Position numbers and translations under genes: made by a program. Positions 39,253 to 48,147 of a stretch of DNA of 64,000 bases are shown piece by piece (position 1 is the first letter of the stretch; each line of letters opens with the position of its first letter). The stretch is from SCGC-AG-212-J23 sp036406675 (GTDB lineage: Bacteria > Pseudomonadota > Gammaproteobacteria > Burkholderiales > SG8-39), in the NCBI GenBank assembly GCA_036406675.1, contig DASXAO010000085.1:1-64000 (forward strand), written 5' to 3'. The notes beneath the pieces are model-generated. The model had not been told where the DNA came from and did not search any database. It saw only the letters and a list, made by a program, of their open reading frames with translations.

Positions 39253-41090
39253 CACACCGACACGGGATGGTGCTTCAGCCACTGCTCCAGCATCATCAGG
39301 ATCCAGACCATGGTTCCATAATAATCGGCATGGCTGTTCACGTGCACGCCGCTCAGCTGATCGATGAACTCGGCGCGGACGATATGCCGTTTTTTCAGGT
39401 CGGAGAGGCTTTCGAACGCGAGCTGGCGCAGCGGCTCGTGCGTATGCAGCCAGCGCCCGAAAGGCAGGCCGAAGCCGTGCTTGGTCTTGGTGATGATCTC
39501 CGGCGGCAGGAAATCCCGCAGGGCCTGCTTGAAAAAGTAGCGCAGCCGGGGGCCGCGCAGCTTCAGCCCGGGCGCCAGTCGCGCTGAAAACGCCACCACT
39601 TCGTCGTGCAGCAGCGGGAAGCGCACGTCGACCCCCGCCAGCTCGGAAGAGCGCACCACCTTGGGCAGGTCGTTGTCTGCGAGCGTGTACTTGAAATCGA
39701 GGGCCAGCATGCGGTTGATCAGCGAACCGGCGTTCGAAGACCGGTAGGCTTGCTCGACCTGCGCTGCCGGAGCTGCGGGCGACACGCCGGCCAGGAATTC
39801 GCTGGTGAAAACCGTGTCCGGTCCCAGGCGCTGCAGCAGGTTGTAGTGATCGTAGCGCGCGGGCATCGGCATCGAGGCGTGCGCCATGTACCGGCGAGCC
39901 TTTCCGACGAGGCCGACCTCGGGCAGGATTCGGAAAGCCGGCTCGAGGACGGCCTGGCGCAGCGGCTGCGGCAGGTCGCTGTAGAGCGAGTAGTAGTACT
40001 GCGTGGCGTAGCGGGAATTCCCGCCGAACAGCTCGTCGCCGCCGTCGCCGCCGAGCAGCGTGTCGACGCCGTCGTCGCGCGCCAGCTTCGCGCAGTAGTA
40101 GGTCGGCACCGCGGAGGAGTTGCCGAACGGCTGGTCGTGGACGGCCGCGATGCGCGGCACGGCGTTGACCACGTCGTCGGGGGTAACGTAGTACTCCTTG
40201 TGCTTAGTCTCGAAGCGGCGTGCGGCGATCCGGGCATAGCCGACCTCGTCGAAGCCCTGGGCGTCGAAGCCGATGGAGAAGGTCCGCGGCGCTTCGCCCG
40301 TCACCTCCCTCAACATGCCGGCCACGGTGGAGCTGTCCGTGCCGCCGCTCAGGAAAGCTCCGGTCGAGCCGTGCTCCGCCGCGTCTGCGACGCTTTTCCG
40401 CAGCAGCGTCCGGAATTCTTCCTTCAGGGCGGGGAATGACCGCTTCTCGTCCTCTACGAATTCGACGCTCCAGTACGGTGCCGCATGCGCGCGGCCGTCG
40501 TCCCAGATCAGAAAAGTTCCCGGCTCGAGGCGGCTGCGCTCCACATACGCCGTGTCGGGGCCCGGTATCACATGGAAATGGACATAGTCGTAGATCGCCT
40601 GACGCCTGATCTGGCGCCGGGATCCGGGATAAGCGCTGATGGCATCGAGGGTCGATCCGAAGGCCAGTTTTCGGGCGTCGGCGGAATAGCACAGCGAGCG
40701 CGTGCCCATCCGGTCGCCCGCGACGAGCGCCTTGCGCGCGGCGCCGTCGAGGATGGCGAGCGAAAAACTTCCCGCCAGGAGCTTCAGGAGGTCGGTTCCC
40801 CGTTCGGCGTATCCCGCGGCGATGGCGCGGGCGAGACCCTGTCGCCGCGCGAGCTCCGATAGTCGGGCGTCGGAAAAGCGCGCCCGGCCACAGACCACGA
40901 CCAGCCGCTCCCCCTCCTGGCACAAATCTCCATTGGCTGCGCCGGCTGCCACCGCCACCGCACCCCACTGCGCCGACTTGGTGCGCACCGGGGTTGCATC
41001 GAACCGCGCGAGCGTCGCCGCCATGGCGGCGATGTCCGCGTCCGCGGACGTGCCCGGATTCGGGTCGAACCAGCCGCAGATGCCGCTCAT
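39252..41090 (-). CDS. Asparagine-synthase-like protein with Ser in place of Cys2
   Basis: A 612-residue protein. The glutaminase-like domain begins MSGICGWFDP, so the residue that should be the catalytic Cys2 is Ser; the next Cys is residue 5. The synthetase domain keeps the ATP loop SGGTDSSTV and GGDGGDELFGG. It should therefore adenylate a carboxylate but not hydrolyse glutamine, like beta-lactam synthetase, or use ammonia or another amine. It lies next to the PLP decarboxylase (4-bp overlap), whose amine product could be the nucleophile; that link is inference. Confidence 0.85.
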   Translation of the reverse strand: MSGICGWFDPNPGTSADADIAAMAATLARFDATPVRTKSAQWGAVAVAAGAANGDLCQEGERLVVVCGRARFSDARLSELARRQGLARAIAAGYAERGTDLLKLLAGSFSLAILDGAARKALVAGDRMGTRSLCYSADARKLAFGSTLDAISAYPGSRRQIRRQAIYDYVHFHVIPGPDTAYVERSRLEPGTFLIWDDGRAHAAPYWSVEFVEDEKRSFPALKEEFRTLLRKSVADAAEHGSTGAFLSGGTDSSTVAGMLREVTGEAPRTFSIGFDAQGFDEVGYARIAARRFETKHKEYYVTPDDVVNAVPRIAAVHDQPFGNSSAVPTYYCAKLARDDGVDTLLGGDGGDELFGGNSRYATQYYYSLYSDLPQPLRQAVLEPAFRILPEVGLVGKARRYMAHASMPMPARYDHYNLLQRLGPDTVFTSEFLAGVSPAAPAAQVEQAYRSSNAGSLINRMLALDFKYTLADNDLPKVVRSSELAGVDVRFPLLHDEVVAFSARLAPGLKLRGPRLRYFFKQALRDFLPPEIITKTKHGFGLPFGRWLHTHEPLRQLAFESLSDLKKRHIVRAEFIDQLSGVHVNSHADYYGTMVWILMMLEQWLKHHPVSV

Positions 41091-42325
41091 ACCAGGATTT
41101 CCGCGGCGGGAGGATGGCTGAGAAAACCGACCGGGCTGGCGCTGAGCCCATAGGCTCCGGACTGGAACACCACGATCAGGTCTCCGACCTCGGCGCTCGC
41201 CATCTCCATGTTGTCGGCGAGCAGATCGAGGGGCGTGCACAACGGGCCGACGACGGAAACGATCTCTCTTTTCGAGCCGCGCACCCGATTGCCCACGGCC
41301 ACCGGATAGTTCTTGCGGATGACCTGGCCGAAGTTCCCGGACGCCGCCAGGTGATGATGCAGGCCGCCGTCGGTCACCAGGAAACAATGGCCCCGCGAAA
41401 TCTTGCGGTCGATGACACGGCAGACGTAGATGCCCGCCTCGCCGACGAGGAATCGGCCGAGCTCCAGCACGACCTGCGCCCCGGGCAGGCGGGAGTCGAG
41501 GCCCTCCAGGATGGCGGCGAGGTTGCGCGCGACGAGCGAGACGTCGAGCCGCTCGTCACCGGGGAAATACGGAATCCCGAGCCCGCCGCCGATATTGAGG
41601 ATGCGCACGGGACCGGGCGCGTCCTGCGCGAGGCGCGCCGCGAGCTCGATGCTTTTCCGCTGCGCTTCGGCGATCGAATCCGCGCGCAGGTTCTGGGCGC
41701 CGCTGAAGATGTGGAAGCCCTGGAAGTCGAGCGCGAGCGCGCCGATCCTGCGCAGCATGGCGGGGACGCGCTCGGCGTCGACGCCGAACGGCTTGGGCCC
41801 GCCCCCCATCTTCATGCCCGAGCTCTTCAGCTCGAAGTCCGGGTTGACGCGCACGTTGACGCGCGCCTTGACGCCGCGCCGGCCCGCGATGGCAGCAAGC
41901 CGCTCCATCTCGCCCTCGGACTCGAGGTTGACGACGATCCCGGCGGCGAGGGCGGCCTCGAGGTCGGCATCGCTCTTGCCGGGGCCGGCGAAGCTGATGC
42001 TGTCCGGCCGGGCGCCGGCTTGCAGCGCGATCCCGAGCTCGCCCGCGGACGCGATATCGAGGCCGTCGACCAGCCCCGCGAGGTGCGCCACGACCGCCGG
42101 CATCGGGTTAGCCTTCATCGCATAGTGGATGTGGACACGGCGCGGAAGGTGGCTGCGAATAAGCTCGACCCGCGCGCTGACGAGCTGCCGGTCGTAGGCG
42201 TAAAAGGGCGTGCGGCCGACGCGCCGCGCGAGCTCCGGCAGCGGGACGCCGCCGACCACGAGGCAATCGTCGACCACGGGGAACTGATCCATCGGCGCGT
42301 GGACCGGGCGTGCGGGCTTGTTCAT
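41087..42325 (-). CDS. XrtA-associated PLP-dependent decarboxylase (TIGR03099-like)
   Basis: A 412-residue fold-type III PLP enzyme related to diaminopimelate, ornithine and arginine decarboxylases. The PLP-Lys motif is HYAMKANPMPAV; the Gly-rich phosphate loop is NIGGGLGIPYF; the second-domain motif is VVGPLCTPLDLLADN with the catalytic Cys. The substrate is unknown. It overlaps the acyl-CoA ligase gene upstream and the Ser2 synthetase gene downstream by 4 bp each. It supplies an amine or D-amino-acid-like precursor in the acyl-carrier module (inference). Confidence 0.92.
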   Translation of the reverse strand: MNKPARPVHAPMDQFPVVDDCLVVGGVPLPELARRVGRTPFYAYDRQLVSARVELIRSHLPRRVHIHYAMKANPMPAVVAHLAGLVDGLDIASAGELGIALQAGARPDSISFAGPGKSDADLEAALAAGIVVNLESEGEMERLAAIAGRRGVKARVNVRVNPDFELKSSGMKMGGGPKPFGVDAERVPAMLRRIGALALDFQGFHIFSGAQNLRADSIAEAQRKSIELAARLAQDAPGPVRILNIGGGLGIPYFPGDERLDVSLVARNLAAILEGLDSRLPGAQVVLELGRFLVGEAGIYVCRVIDRKISRGHCFLVTDGGLHHHLAASGNFGQVIRKNYPVAVGNRVRGSKREIVSVVGPLCTPLDLLADNMEMASAEVGDLIVVFQSGAYGLSASPVGFLSHPPAAEILV

Positions 42326-43923
42326 GCGGCGGCCTCGAACAGCCCCACGAATTCCTGCGCCAGGAGCTTCCGATCGATCTTGCCGTTCGGGTTGCGCGGC
42401 AGGCTGCCCTTGCGTTCGACGATGCGCGCCGGGACCATGAAGGCGGGAAGCCGCTCGCGGCATTTCGCGATCACCGCTGCGGAATCGAGCGCGGAACCTG
42501 CAGGCGGCGTGGCCACCAGGACGATGGCCTGGCCTAGCACCGGATGCTCGATGCCGAGGGCGGCGACCTCGCCGACGAGCCCGGTGCCGTAGACCGCCTC
42601 CTCCACTTCCGTCGGGCTGACGCGGTAGCCCGAGGTCTTGATCATCTCGTCGCGCCGGCCGATGAAGTAGAGGAATCCCTCCTCGTCGCGGCGCACGGTG
42701 TCTCCGGACCACACGGCGATCTCGGGCATGACGAGCCCCGACGCCTGTCCGGGGGCCGGCTTGAATCGCTCGGCGGTCTTGGCAGGATCATTCCAATAGC
42801 CGAGCGATACCAGCGCGCCGCGATGCACGAGCTCGCCGGGCTCGTTGGCATCGCAAAGCGTTCCGTCCTCCCGCACTACCAGCACTTCCGCGTTCGGGAT
42901 GGCTTTGCCGATCGAATCGGGGCGACGATCGAGCTCGGAGGGCGGCAGGTAGGTGGACCGGAACGACTCGGTCAGCCCGTACATCAGATAAACGAGGGTC
43001 TGCGGCAATGCCGCGCGCAGCTGGTCCAGCGTCGCCTTCGGCATGCGGCCGCCCGTATTCGCGATATAGCGCAGGCTGGTGCGCGCTTTGGACCAGCCGA
43101 GCTGGGCGAGCTGGATCCAAAGGGGGGGCACGGCAGTAAGCCCCGTGATGGCGTAGCGCTCGACCGCGGCAACGACGTCCCGCGGCAGCAGATAATTGAT
43201 CAGCGCTACGCTCGCCCCGGCATGAAACGCGGTGCTGAGCTGGCTGAACCCCGCATCGAAGCTGAGCGGCAGCGCGGACAGGATCCGGTCCTGCGGGCGA
43301 TTCTCCAGGTACTGCGCGACGCTCTTCGCGCCTGCCACCATGTTTCGATGCGACAGCACCACGCCTTTCGGCTTGCCGGTGCTGCCCGACGTATAGAGGA
43401 TGGCAGCCATGTCGGCGTCGATCACGCGGTGCGGCGCAGTCTCCGCGGCTGCGTCGAGCGCGTCGTCCCACCGCACCCTCGAGGAGGCTCCGGGCACTTG
43501 CCCTTCACCCAGGACCAGCGTGGTCCTGAGGTCGGGACAGCCTCCCAGGAGCGGCGCCAGGAGGTTCAGCCGCTCGGCGGTCGTGACCAGGATCTGGACA
43601 TTGCAGTCCCGCAGGATGTAGGCCACCTGGTCGGGCTTGAGCAGCGGATTGACCGGAACGAATACGCCCCCGGCGGCGGCGGCGCCGAACATCGCGACGA
43701 CCGTCTCCGGGCGCTTCTCCATGTATACGGCAACGCGCGCGGAACGGCCGAGGCCGAGGCCGAGCAACGCCGCGGCGCACCGGCGTATGCCCCGCGCCAG
43801 CTCGTCATAGGAGAGGCGCTCGTCCCGGTAGAGCAGCGCATCGGCCTCGCCGGCGCGCTCGGCGGCGCGCAGCGGAAGCTCGTGGATCAAGTGGGGCACT
43901 TTCGGGGACACGTTCGGGGACAC
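42322..43923 (-). CDS. XrtA-associated acyl-CoA ligase / adenylation enzyme (TIGR03098-like)
   Basis: A 533-residue ANL-superfamily enzyme. The ATP loop is ILYTSGSTGKPKG, A5 LMYGLTESFRSTY, the A7/A8 hinge WSGDTVRRDEEGFLYFIGRRDEMIKTSGYRVSP, and the catalytic Lys is in NPNGKIDRK. It activates a carboxylic or amino acid and probably loads the ACP encoded in the same operon. Three in-frame GTG codons (43923, 43911, 43899) lie in a repeat of GTGTCCCCGAA; GAAGG is best spaced for 43911, so the true start may be four codons later. Confidence 0.92.
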   Translation of the reverse strand: MSPNVSPKVPHLIHELPLRAAERAGEADALLYRDERLSYDELARGIRRCAAALLGLGLGRSARVAVYMEKRPETVVAMFGAAAAGGVFVPVNPLLKPDQVAYILRDCNVQILVTTAERLNLLAPLLGGCPDLRTTLVLGEGQVPGASSRVRWDDALDAAAETAPHRVIDADMAAILYTSGSTGKPKGVVLSHRNMVAGAKSVAQYLENRPQDRILSALPLSFDAGFSQLSTAFHAGASVALINYLLPRDVVAAVERYAITGLTAVPPLWIQLAQLGWSKARTSLRYIANTGGRMPKATLDQLRAALPQTLVYLMYGLTESFRSTYLPPSELDRRPDSIGKAIPNAEVLVVREDGTLCDANEPGELVHRGALVSLGYWNDPAKTAERFKPAPGQASGLVMPEIAVWSGDTVRRDEEGFLYFIGRRDEMIKTSGYRVSPTEVEEAVYGTGLVGEVAALGIEHPVLGQAIVLVATPPAGSALDSAAVIAKCRERLPAFMVPARIVERKGSLPRNPNGKIDRKLLAQEFVGLFEAAA

Positions 43924-43929
43924 CTTCGA

Positions 43930-44952
43930 TCACACGCTCGTCGACGCAGCATCCTGCGCGTCCGGCTGCGCGCCGCCGCGCAGCGGCCCGCGACGCAAAG
44001 CCAGCTTGGCCTTTTCGACGCCGGCCTGGACGAGCCCCGACGCGGTGCGCAGGTTGAAGGCGGCGAGGCCATACAGGCGGCGCTTGTCCTCCATCCAGTC
44101 TTTCTTGTAAGGCTCGCTGCCGACGCCGTAATCGATCTCTTCGACGCGGTCTTCGTCGATCGCCTGGCGGAACATCTCGAGCGACAGGATCGAGCCGACG
44201 GAATAGTCCCGCCAGCTGTCGTTGTAGGCCAACTTGTAGATGAGCGCCTTCTTCGCCGTGGTGATCCAGAGCTGGGACGCCGCGGGCGCCCCGTCGACGT
44301 AGAGGATACCCAATCGGAGGATGCCCAGAGAGGCGCACGTCGCGGCGAGCGCAGGAATGAACGCCGGGTGCGGCTCGGCGTGCTTCCAGCTCTGCTCGTA
44401 GACCGTCACGAAATCTGCGATGCGGTCCGCTTCGCGCGTGAGCACGATTTCATGGGCATGGGAGGCCGTGAGCTTCTTCCGCCGGCGCTTGATCGTGTTC
44501 GTGGTCTGCGAGGGTCGCCCGGCCAGATAGCTCTTGAAATCCCGCCCGTGCAGCCGCACGAACCAGTTCTCGTACATGAAGTACGGTCGCACGAAAAACC
44601 CGACGCTTCTCAGCGCCTGCGTCAACGAGTGGGCGAGCGCTTCCGGAAGGAACGTGAGGCGCACGCCGGTCGGCCGGTCGGTCGCGATACGCTCGACGAT
44701 CGCGTCGAGCTGCCCGTCTCCGAGCAGGCCGTATTCCATCGTGTAGTAATTTGCGAGGCTCTCGAGGGTGCGGCCGTTCCAGCAACAGACCATTGCCGCG
44801 TCGCCGGCCTTGTAGACCCTTGGCGGACGCGTCACCGCGGTCGCGTGGAGGCATCGAAACCACTCGGCGGATCGAAAGAAATCGCCGTGCTGGCGATAGC
44901 CGAACCGCTCCGGCAGGTCGAGGGCATCCATGGCTTCTGCGCGAATGCTCAT
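43930..44952 (-). CDS. GNAT/CelD-like acyltransferase
   Basis: A 340-residue protein of the BioF2-like/CelD acetyltransferase group: a GNAT fold with TTNTIKRRRKKL, VYEQSWKH, LYVDGAPAASQLWI and KLAYNDSWRDYSVGSIL, and a C-terminal DYGVGSEPYKKDWME. These proteins are common in EPS loci and may add acyl or aminoacyl groups to glycan or its carrier. The start at 44952 overlaps the end of the glycosyltransferase gene. Confidence 0.82.
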   Translation of the reverse strand: MSIRAEAMDALDLPERFGYRQHGDFFRSAEWFRCLHATAVTRPPRVYKAGDAAMVCCWNGRTLESLANYYTMEYGLLGDGQLDAIVERIATDRPTGVRLTFLPEALAHSLTQALRSVGFFVRPYFMYENWFVRLHGRDFKSYLAGRPSQTTNTIKRRRKKLTASHAHEIVLTREADRIADFVTVYEQSWKHAEPHPAFIPALAATCASLGILRLGILYVDGAPAASQLWITTAKKALIYKLAYNDSWRDYSVGSILSLEMFRQAIDEDRVEEIDYGVGSEPYKKDWMEDKRRLYGLAAFNLRTASGLVQAGVEKAKLALRRGPLRGGAQPDAQDAASTSV

Positions 44953-46244
44953 GCGTGCGGGTCCCGGCGCAGGACGTCGAGCGGCGCATGCGAGCGCCGG
45001 CCCGGCGCATCGCGTGCGGCGTCCAGGACTGCCGCGAGCTGTGCCGTGCGCGCGCGGCGCGAGCAGGCCGCCACCGCCGCTTCGGACGGCAGCGGGGCAC
45101 GCCTCGCTTTGAGCTGCTCCAGGAACGTGACCAAGGTCCGGCGGATGGACTCCTTCGAGTCGAGGGGCGCAATGCTGTCCACGCCCGCCGCGCGCAGGAT
45201 CGATGCCGTGTCTCCCTGCGGATCGGTCAGGGCGAGGATCGGCCGCCCGGCGCGCAGGTACTCGTAGAGCTTTGCCGGGACCTGGTAATTGCAGTTGGCC
45301 GCCTGCAGCACGAGCAGGCCATCGGACCGCTGCATCTCCTCGAGCGCTGCCCGGTACCCGACCGCGGGCTGCAGCGACACGATGTCCTGGATTCCCTCGG
45401 CTCTCACGAGCTCGCTCAGGTAGGCGTCGTTGCCCGTGGCCCGGAGCACCAGCTTGACGCTGGACCCCGAAATGATGCCCTCGCGCACGAGCTCCCCCAA
45501 CGCAGCGAACAGCGGGCGAGGATCGCGCTCGGAGCTGTAGACAGTCCCGCTGTGAACGAGCGTGAGCGGCCGGTCGCCTTCCAGCGGCGAGCGCGCTTCG
45601 AGGCCGGCGAACGACGCTTCGTCGTAGCCGTTCTCTATGATGCCGAGCCGCGAGCCCGGCAACTCCGGGTAGCGTTCGGCATAGAGGCGCAGTGCGCCCG
45701 GGGCGGTGAAAATGGCCTTGGTGCAGGCGCGCAATGTCCGCCTTTCGATCCACGCGAAGGCCCTGTGGGTGAGACGGTCGGCGGGGTAATCCTCCTGCGC
45801 CATCGGATCGCGGAAGTCCGCCACCCACGGAATCCCGGTCAGGCGGTGAAGCGCCGCGCCGATGAGATGGGCGCTCGCGACGGGATAAGTGGTCCACAGG
45901 ACATCGGGTTTGAACGTGCGCATGAGCCGAAGTCCGGCGGGCACGGCCCCCAGGCACCAGCTCGACCAGCGGTCCGGCAGCGCGAGCAGGCGCGGAAACA
46001 CGCCGGCCACCGAGAGATGCCTCGCGGCATCGAGCGCAAACGCCCTGCGCACTTGCAGATTGCGTGGAATCTCCCGGATGCTCTCGGCGGCCGCGTTGGG
46101 GTAGGCGCGCGGATGCGCCGACAGGACCGCGGGTTCCCAGCCAAAGTCAGGCAAGTGCTGGGCGAAGCGCAGCGTACGCTGGATGCCGCTGCTGCCGACG
46201 AGCGGAGGGAAATGGAACGCCACCATCAGGACACGCTTCACCAT
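44949..46244 (-). CDS. Glycosyltransferase (GT4-like)
   Basis: A 431-residue GT-B transferase. The N-terminus VLMVAFHFPPLVGSSGIQRTLRF is typical of WbuB/FnlC-type enzymes. VADFRDPMAQE, TLVHSGTVYSSERDP and the donor-site region NCNYQVPAKLYEYLRAGRPI follow. ATG 46244 lies inside the end of the hydrolase gene; ATG 46256 is an alternative four codons longer. It adds a further sugar of the EPS. Co-transcribed with the exosortase-linked hydrolases. Confidence 0.85.
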   Translation of the reverse strand: MVKRVLMVAFHFPPLVGSSGIQRTLRFAQHLPDFGWEPAVLSAHPRAYPNAAAESIREIPRNLQVRRAFALDAARHLSVAGVFPRLLALPDRWSSWCLGAVPAGLRLMRTFKPDVLWTTYPVASAHLIGAALHRLTGIPWVADFRDPMAQEDYPADRLTHRAFAWIERRTLRACTKAIFTAPGALRLYAERYPELPGSRLGIIENGYDEASFAGLEARSPLEGDRPLTLVHSGTVYSSERDPRPLFAALGELVREGIISGSSVKLVLRATGNDAYLSELVRAEGIQDIVSLQPAVGYRAALEEMQRSDGLLVLQAANCNYQVPAKLYEYLRAGRPILALTDPQGDTASILRAAGVDSIAPLDSKESIRRTLVTFLEQLKARRAPLPSEAAVAACSRRARTAQLAAVLDAARDAPGRRSHAPLDVLRRDPHA

Positions 46245-47062
46245 GAGCGCACCCATGCCGAGGTCCAGCTCGAGACCTGATCGCGCCACTCGCGGCGGGA
46301 AAAGGTGTGGCTCGCGCCGGCCAGGCGGTGCTGGACCACCCGCGGCGCTCGCAGCAGGCGACGCCAGCGCTTGGAGCTCGCCGCCACGCCGCTGAATTCG
46401 CTCGCCGTGAGGTCGTTGCCCGAGAGGATGACCAGCACCTGCCCTTTGAACCGGGCGAAGCCTTCCGCCATGCGCTCCGGAAGGGCCTGCACTCCCCCGG
46501 CGCCGGCTTTGCGCAGGTTGCGGACGAAAGAGGCCGCCGAGCCCGCGAGATCGAACTGTCCACGCAGGAGCTTCGCCCAGGGCGCCGTGCTGAAGGCCTG
46601 TCGAAGGTAGTAGTGCTTGAGATACGCGCGCGCCTCCCCTTGCGCGGTGCGCACCCATGGATTCAGGAGCACCATGCCGGTGACGCGCGCATCGCCGTGG
46701 CCATAGAACAGCGCTGCCGAGGCGGCGTCGCACAAGCCCCAGATGACGACCTCGTGCACTTCGGGCACCGTGGCGAGGAAATGATCTATGGCGCTCCGCA
46801 GGTCGTCGCCGACCCCCTCGAAAGTCCTCGGTTCGCCGGTGCTGTCGCCCATCCCGCGGTAATCGAAGCGCATCACGGCGTAACCCTGCGCGGCGAGGTC
46901 GTTCGCGAGCAGAACGAATTGACGGTGGCTGCCCGCGCGGTATTGCGGGCCGCCCACCGCAATCAGAACGCCGCGGCCGCGCGGCTTCTCGGGCCGCGTG
47001 ATGAGGCCGAGAAGCCAGTCCTGGCCACAGGCGAAGCTGACCGGTTGGCGCGTAATCGTCAT
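46238..47062 (-). CDS. Exosortase-A-associated hydrolase 1 (TIGR03100-like)
   Basis: A 274-residue alpha/beta hydrolase. GVLIAVGGPQYRAGSHRQF marks the oxyanion side and MRFDYRGMGDS the following loop. The nucleophile elbow reads WGLCDAASA, with Cys or Asp in place of the classical Ser. ILSGNDLTASEF is near the acid and GASHTFS holds the His. The GLCDAAS elbow is typical of this exosortase-linked family. Substrate unknown; it may release or transfer the ACP-bound acyl group. Confidence 0.88.
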   Translation of the reverse strand: MTITRQPVSFACGQDWLLGLITRPEKPRGRGVLIAVGGPQYRAGSHRQFVLLANDLAAQGYAVMRFDYRGMGDSTGEPRTFEGVGDDLRSAIDHFLATVPEVHEVVIWGLCDAASAALFYGHGDARVTGMVLLNPWVRTAQGEARAYLKHYYLRQAFSTAPWAKLLRGQFDLAGSAASFVRNLRKAGAGGVQALPERMAEGFARFKGQVLVILSGNDLTASEFSGVAASSKRWRRLLRAPRVVQHRLAGASHTFSRREWRDQVSSWTSAWVRSW

Positions 47063-47895
47063 GCGGGCGTCAGCGCGAGGGCATTGGACGTGGCGCCGAG
47101 GAGCTCGGGGCATTCGCTGATCTCGACCGTGGTCCAGAACGGCTCGCCCTTCACCGCGTGGAGGTCGACTTCCGCCCCCGCCGCGCTCCAGGCGAGCGCG
47201 GCGCGCCGCAGCGCCGGCGACACCCTGCCTTCGGCGTTGATTTCGAACCACCGCGCGGGGACATTGCGCGGCGGCAGCGCAGCCAGATCGAGCCGCTCGA
47301 TCGCCGAGGCGAGCTCGGGCGAGAGCTCGTAGCCCGCGATTTCGAGCGGCGTGCCCTGCGCGAGCTGCGCGCGGAGCTGCTCGCTGCCGCCCGCGACCGC
47401 GGCGCCGGAGAGCATCTCGCTTCCGAGCCGAAGCCGCAGGAACTGCGTCATGTACTGCGCGCCGCTCGTCACCGGCTGCCAGAGCAGCAGGCCCGCGAAA
47501 GATTCGCCGCCGTGGCGCGAGTAGTCGAGCGCGAGCAATGCGCCGAGACGCAAGCCCCAAAGATGGACCGGAACGTCCGCGCGCCTCCCGAGCCAATCCA
47601 GCGCAAGCGCCACGTCCTCTTTCCACAGGTCCCAGCGCGCATCGCCGAAATCGCCGCCGCTCTCGCCGCAGCCGAAGAGATCGATCTGGAGGACGTTGTA
47701 GCCGCGCGCGGCGAATGCCCGCGCCTGCAGCGCGGCCATGCGGCGCGACTTGTTCATTTCCTCGGCGAAGGGATGGAGGTACAGGATGCTGCCCAAGGGG
47801 ACGCCCACCGCGGGATGAAAAACGCAAAAGCGCTCTCCTCTTCCCGCAGCAAGGAGGAAAGCGTCGAAAGGCGCCCGGGAGCCGCTGCCGCTCAT
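47059..47895 (-). CDS. Exosortase-A-associated hydrolase 2 (TIGR03101-like)
   Basis: A 278-residue alpha/beta hydrolase. SILYLHPFAEEMNKSRRM, LQIDLFGCGESGG and the elbow HLWGLRLGALLAL (Arg at the usual nucleophile position) make classical esterase chemistry doubtful. It is always paired with hydrolase 1 in XrtA loci. It overlaps both neighbours by 4 bp, so ACP, hydrolase 2 and hydrolase 1 are translated as a unit. Confidence 0.88.
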   Translation of the reverse strand: MSGSGSRAPFDAFLLAAGRGERFCVFHPAVGVPLGSILYLHPFAEEMNKSRRMAALQARAFAARGYNVLQIDLFGCGESGGDFGDARWDLWKEDVALALDWLGRRADVPVHLWGLRLGALLALDYSRHGGESFAGLLLWQPVTSGAQYMTQFLRLRLGSEMLSGAAVAGGSEQLRAQLAQGTPLEIAGYELSPELASAIERLDLAALPPRNVPARWFEINAEGRVSPALRRAALAWSAAGAEVDLHAVKGEPFWTTVEISECPELLGATSNALALTPA

Positions 47896-48137
47896 GCGTC
47901 GATTTTTTGTCGAACGAACTCGGCCAGGCTGCCGAGAGTGGAGAAGGTCGCCGCCTCGATTTCGTCGTCCGCCACCGAGATGCCGAAGTGCTCCTCGAGC
48001 GCGGTGATGAGGGAGACCACCGCCATGGAGTCGAGCTCCGGGATGGCCCCGAGCAGCGGGGTCGCGGCGTCGCCGTCTCCGAGGCGGCCGCGAAGCTGCA
48101 GCGCCGAGTCCACTACGGTCGTCACTTCACTGATCAC
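47892..48137 (-). CDS. Acyl carrier protein
   Basis: An 81-residue ACP/PCP-like protein. The phosphopantetheine site is IPELDSMAVVSL (Ser about 37); helix III EIEAATFSTLGSLAEFVRQ matches the fold. GTG 48137 follows GGAG with 7-nt spacing and gives a normal ACP length; there is no upstream ATG in frame. It is probably loaded by the acyl-CoA ligase of the same operon. No dedicated phosphopantetheinyl transferase is in the window. Confidence 0.9.
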   Translation of the reverse strand: MISEVTTVVDSALQLRGRLGDGDAATPLLGAIPELDSMAVVSLITALEEHFGISVADDEIEAATFSTLGSLAEFVRQKIDA

Positions 48138-48147
48138 GTCAGTCTCC

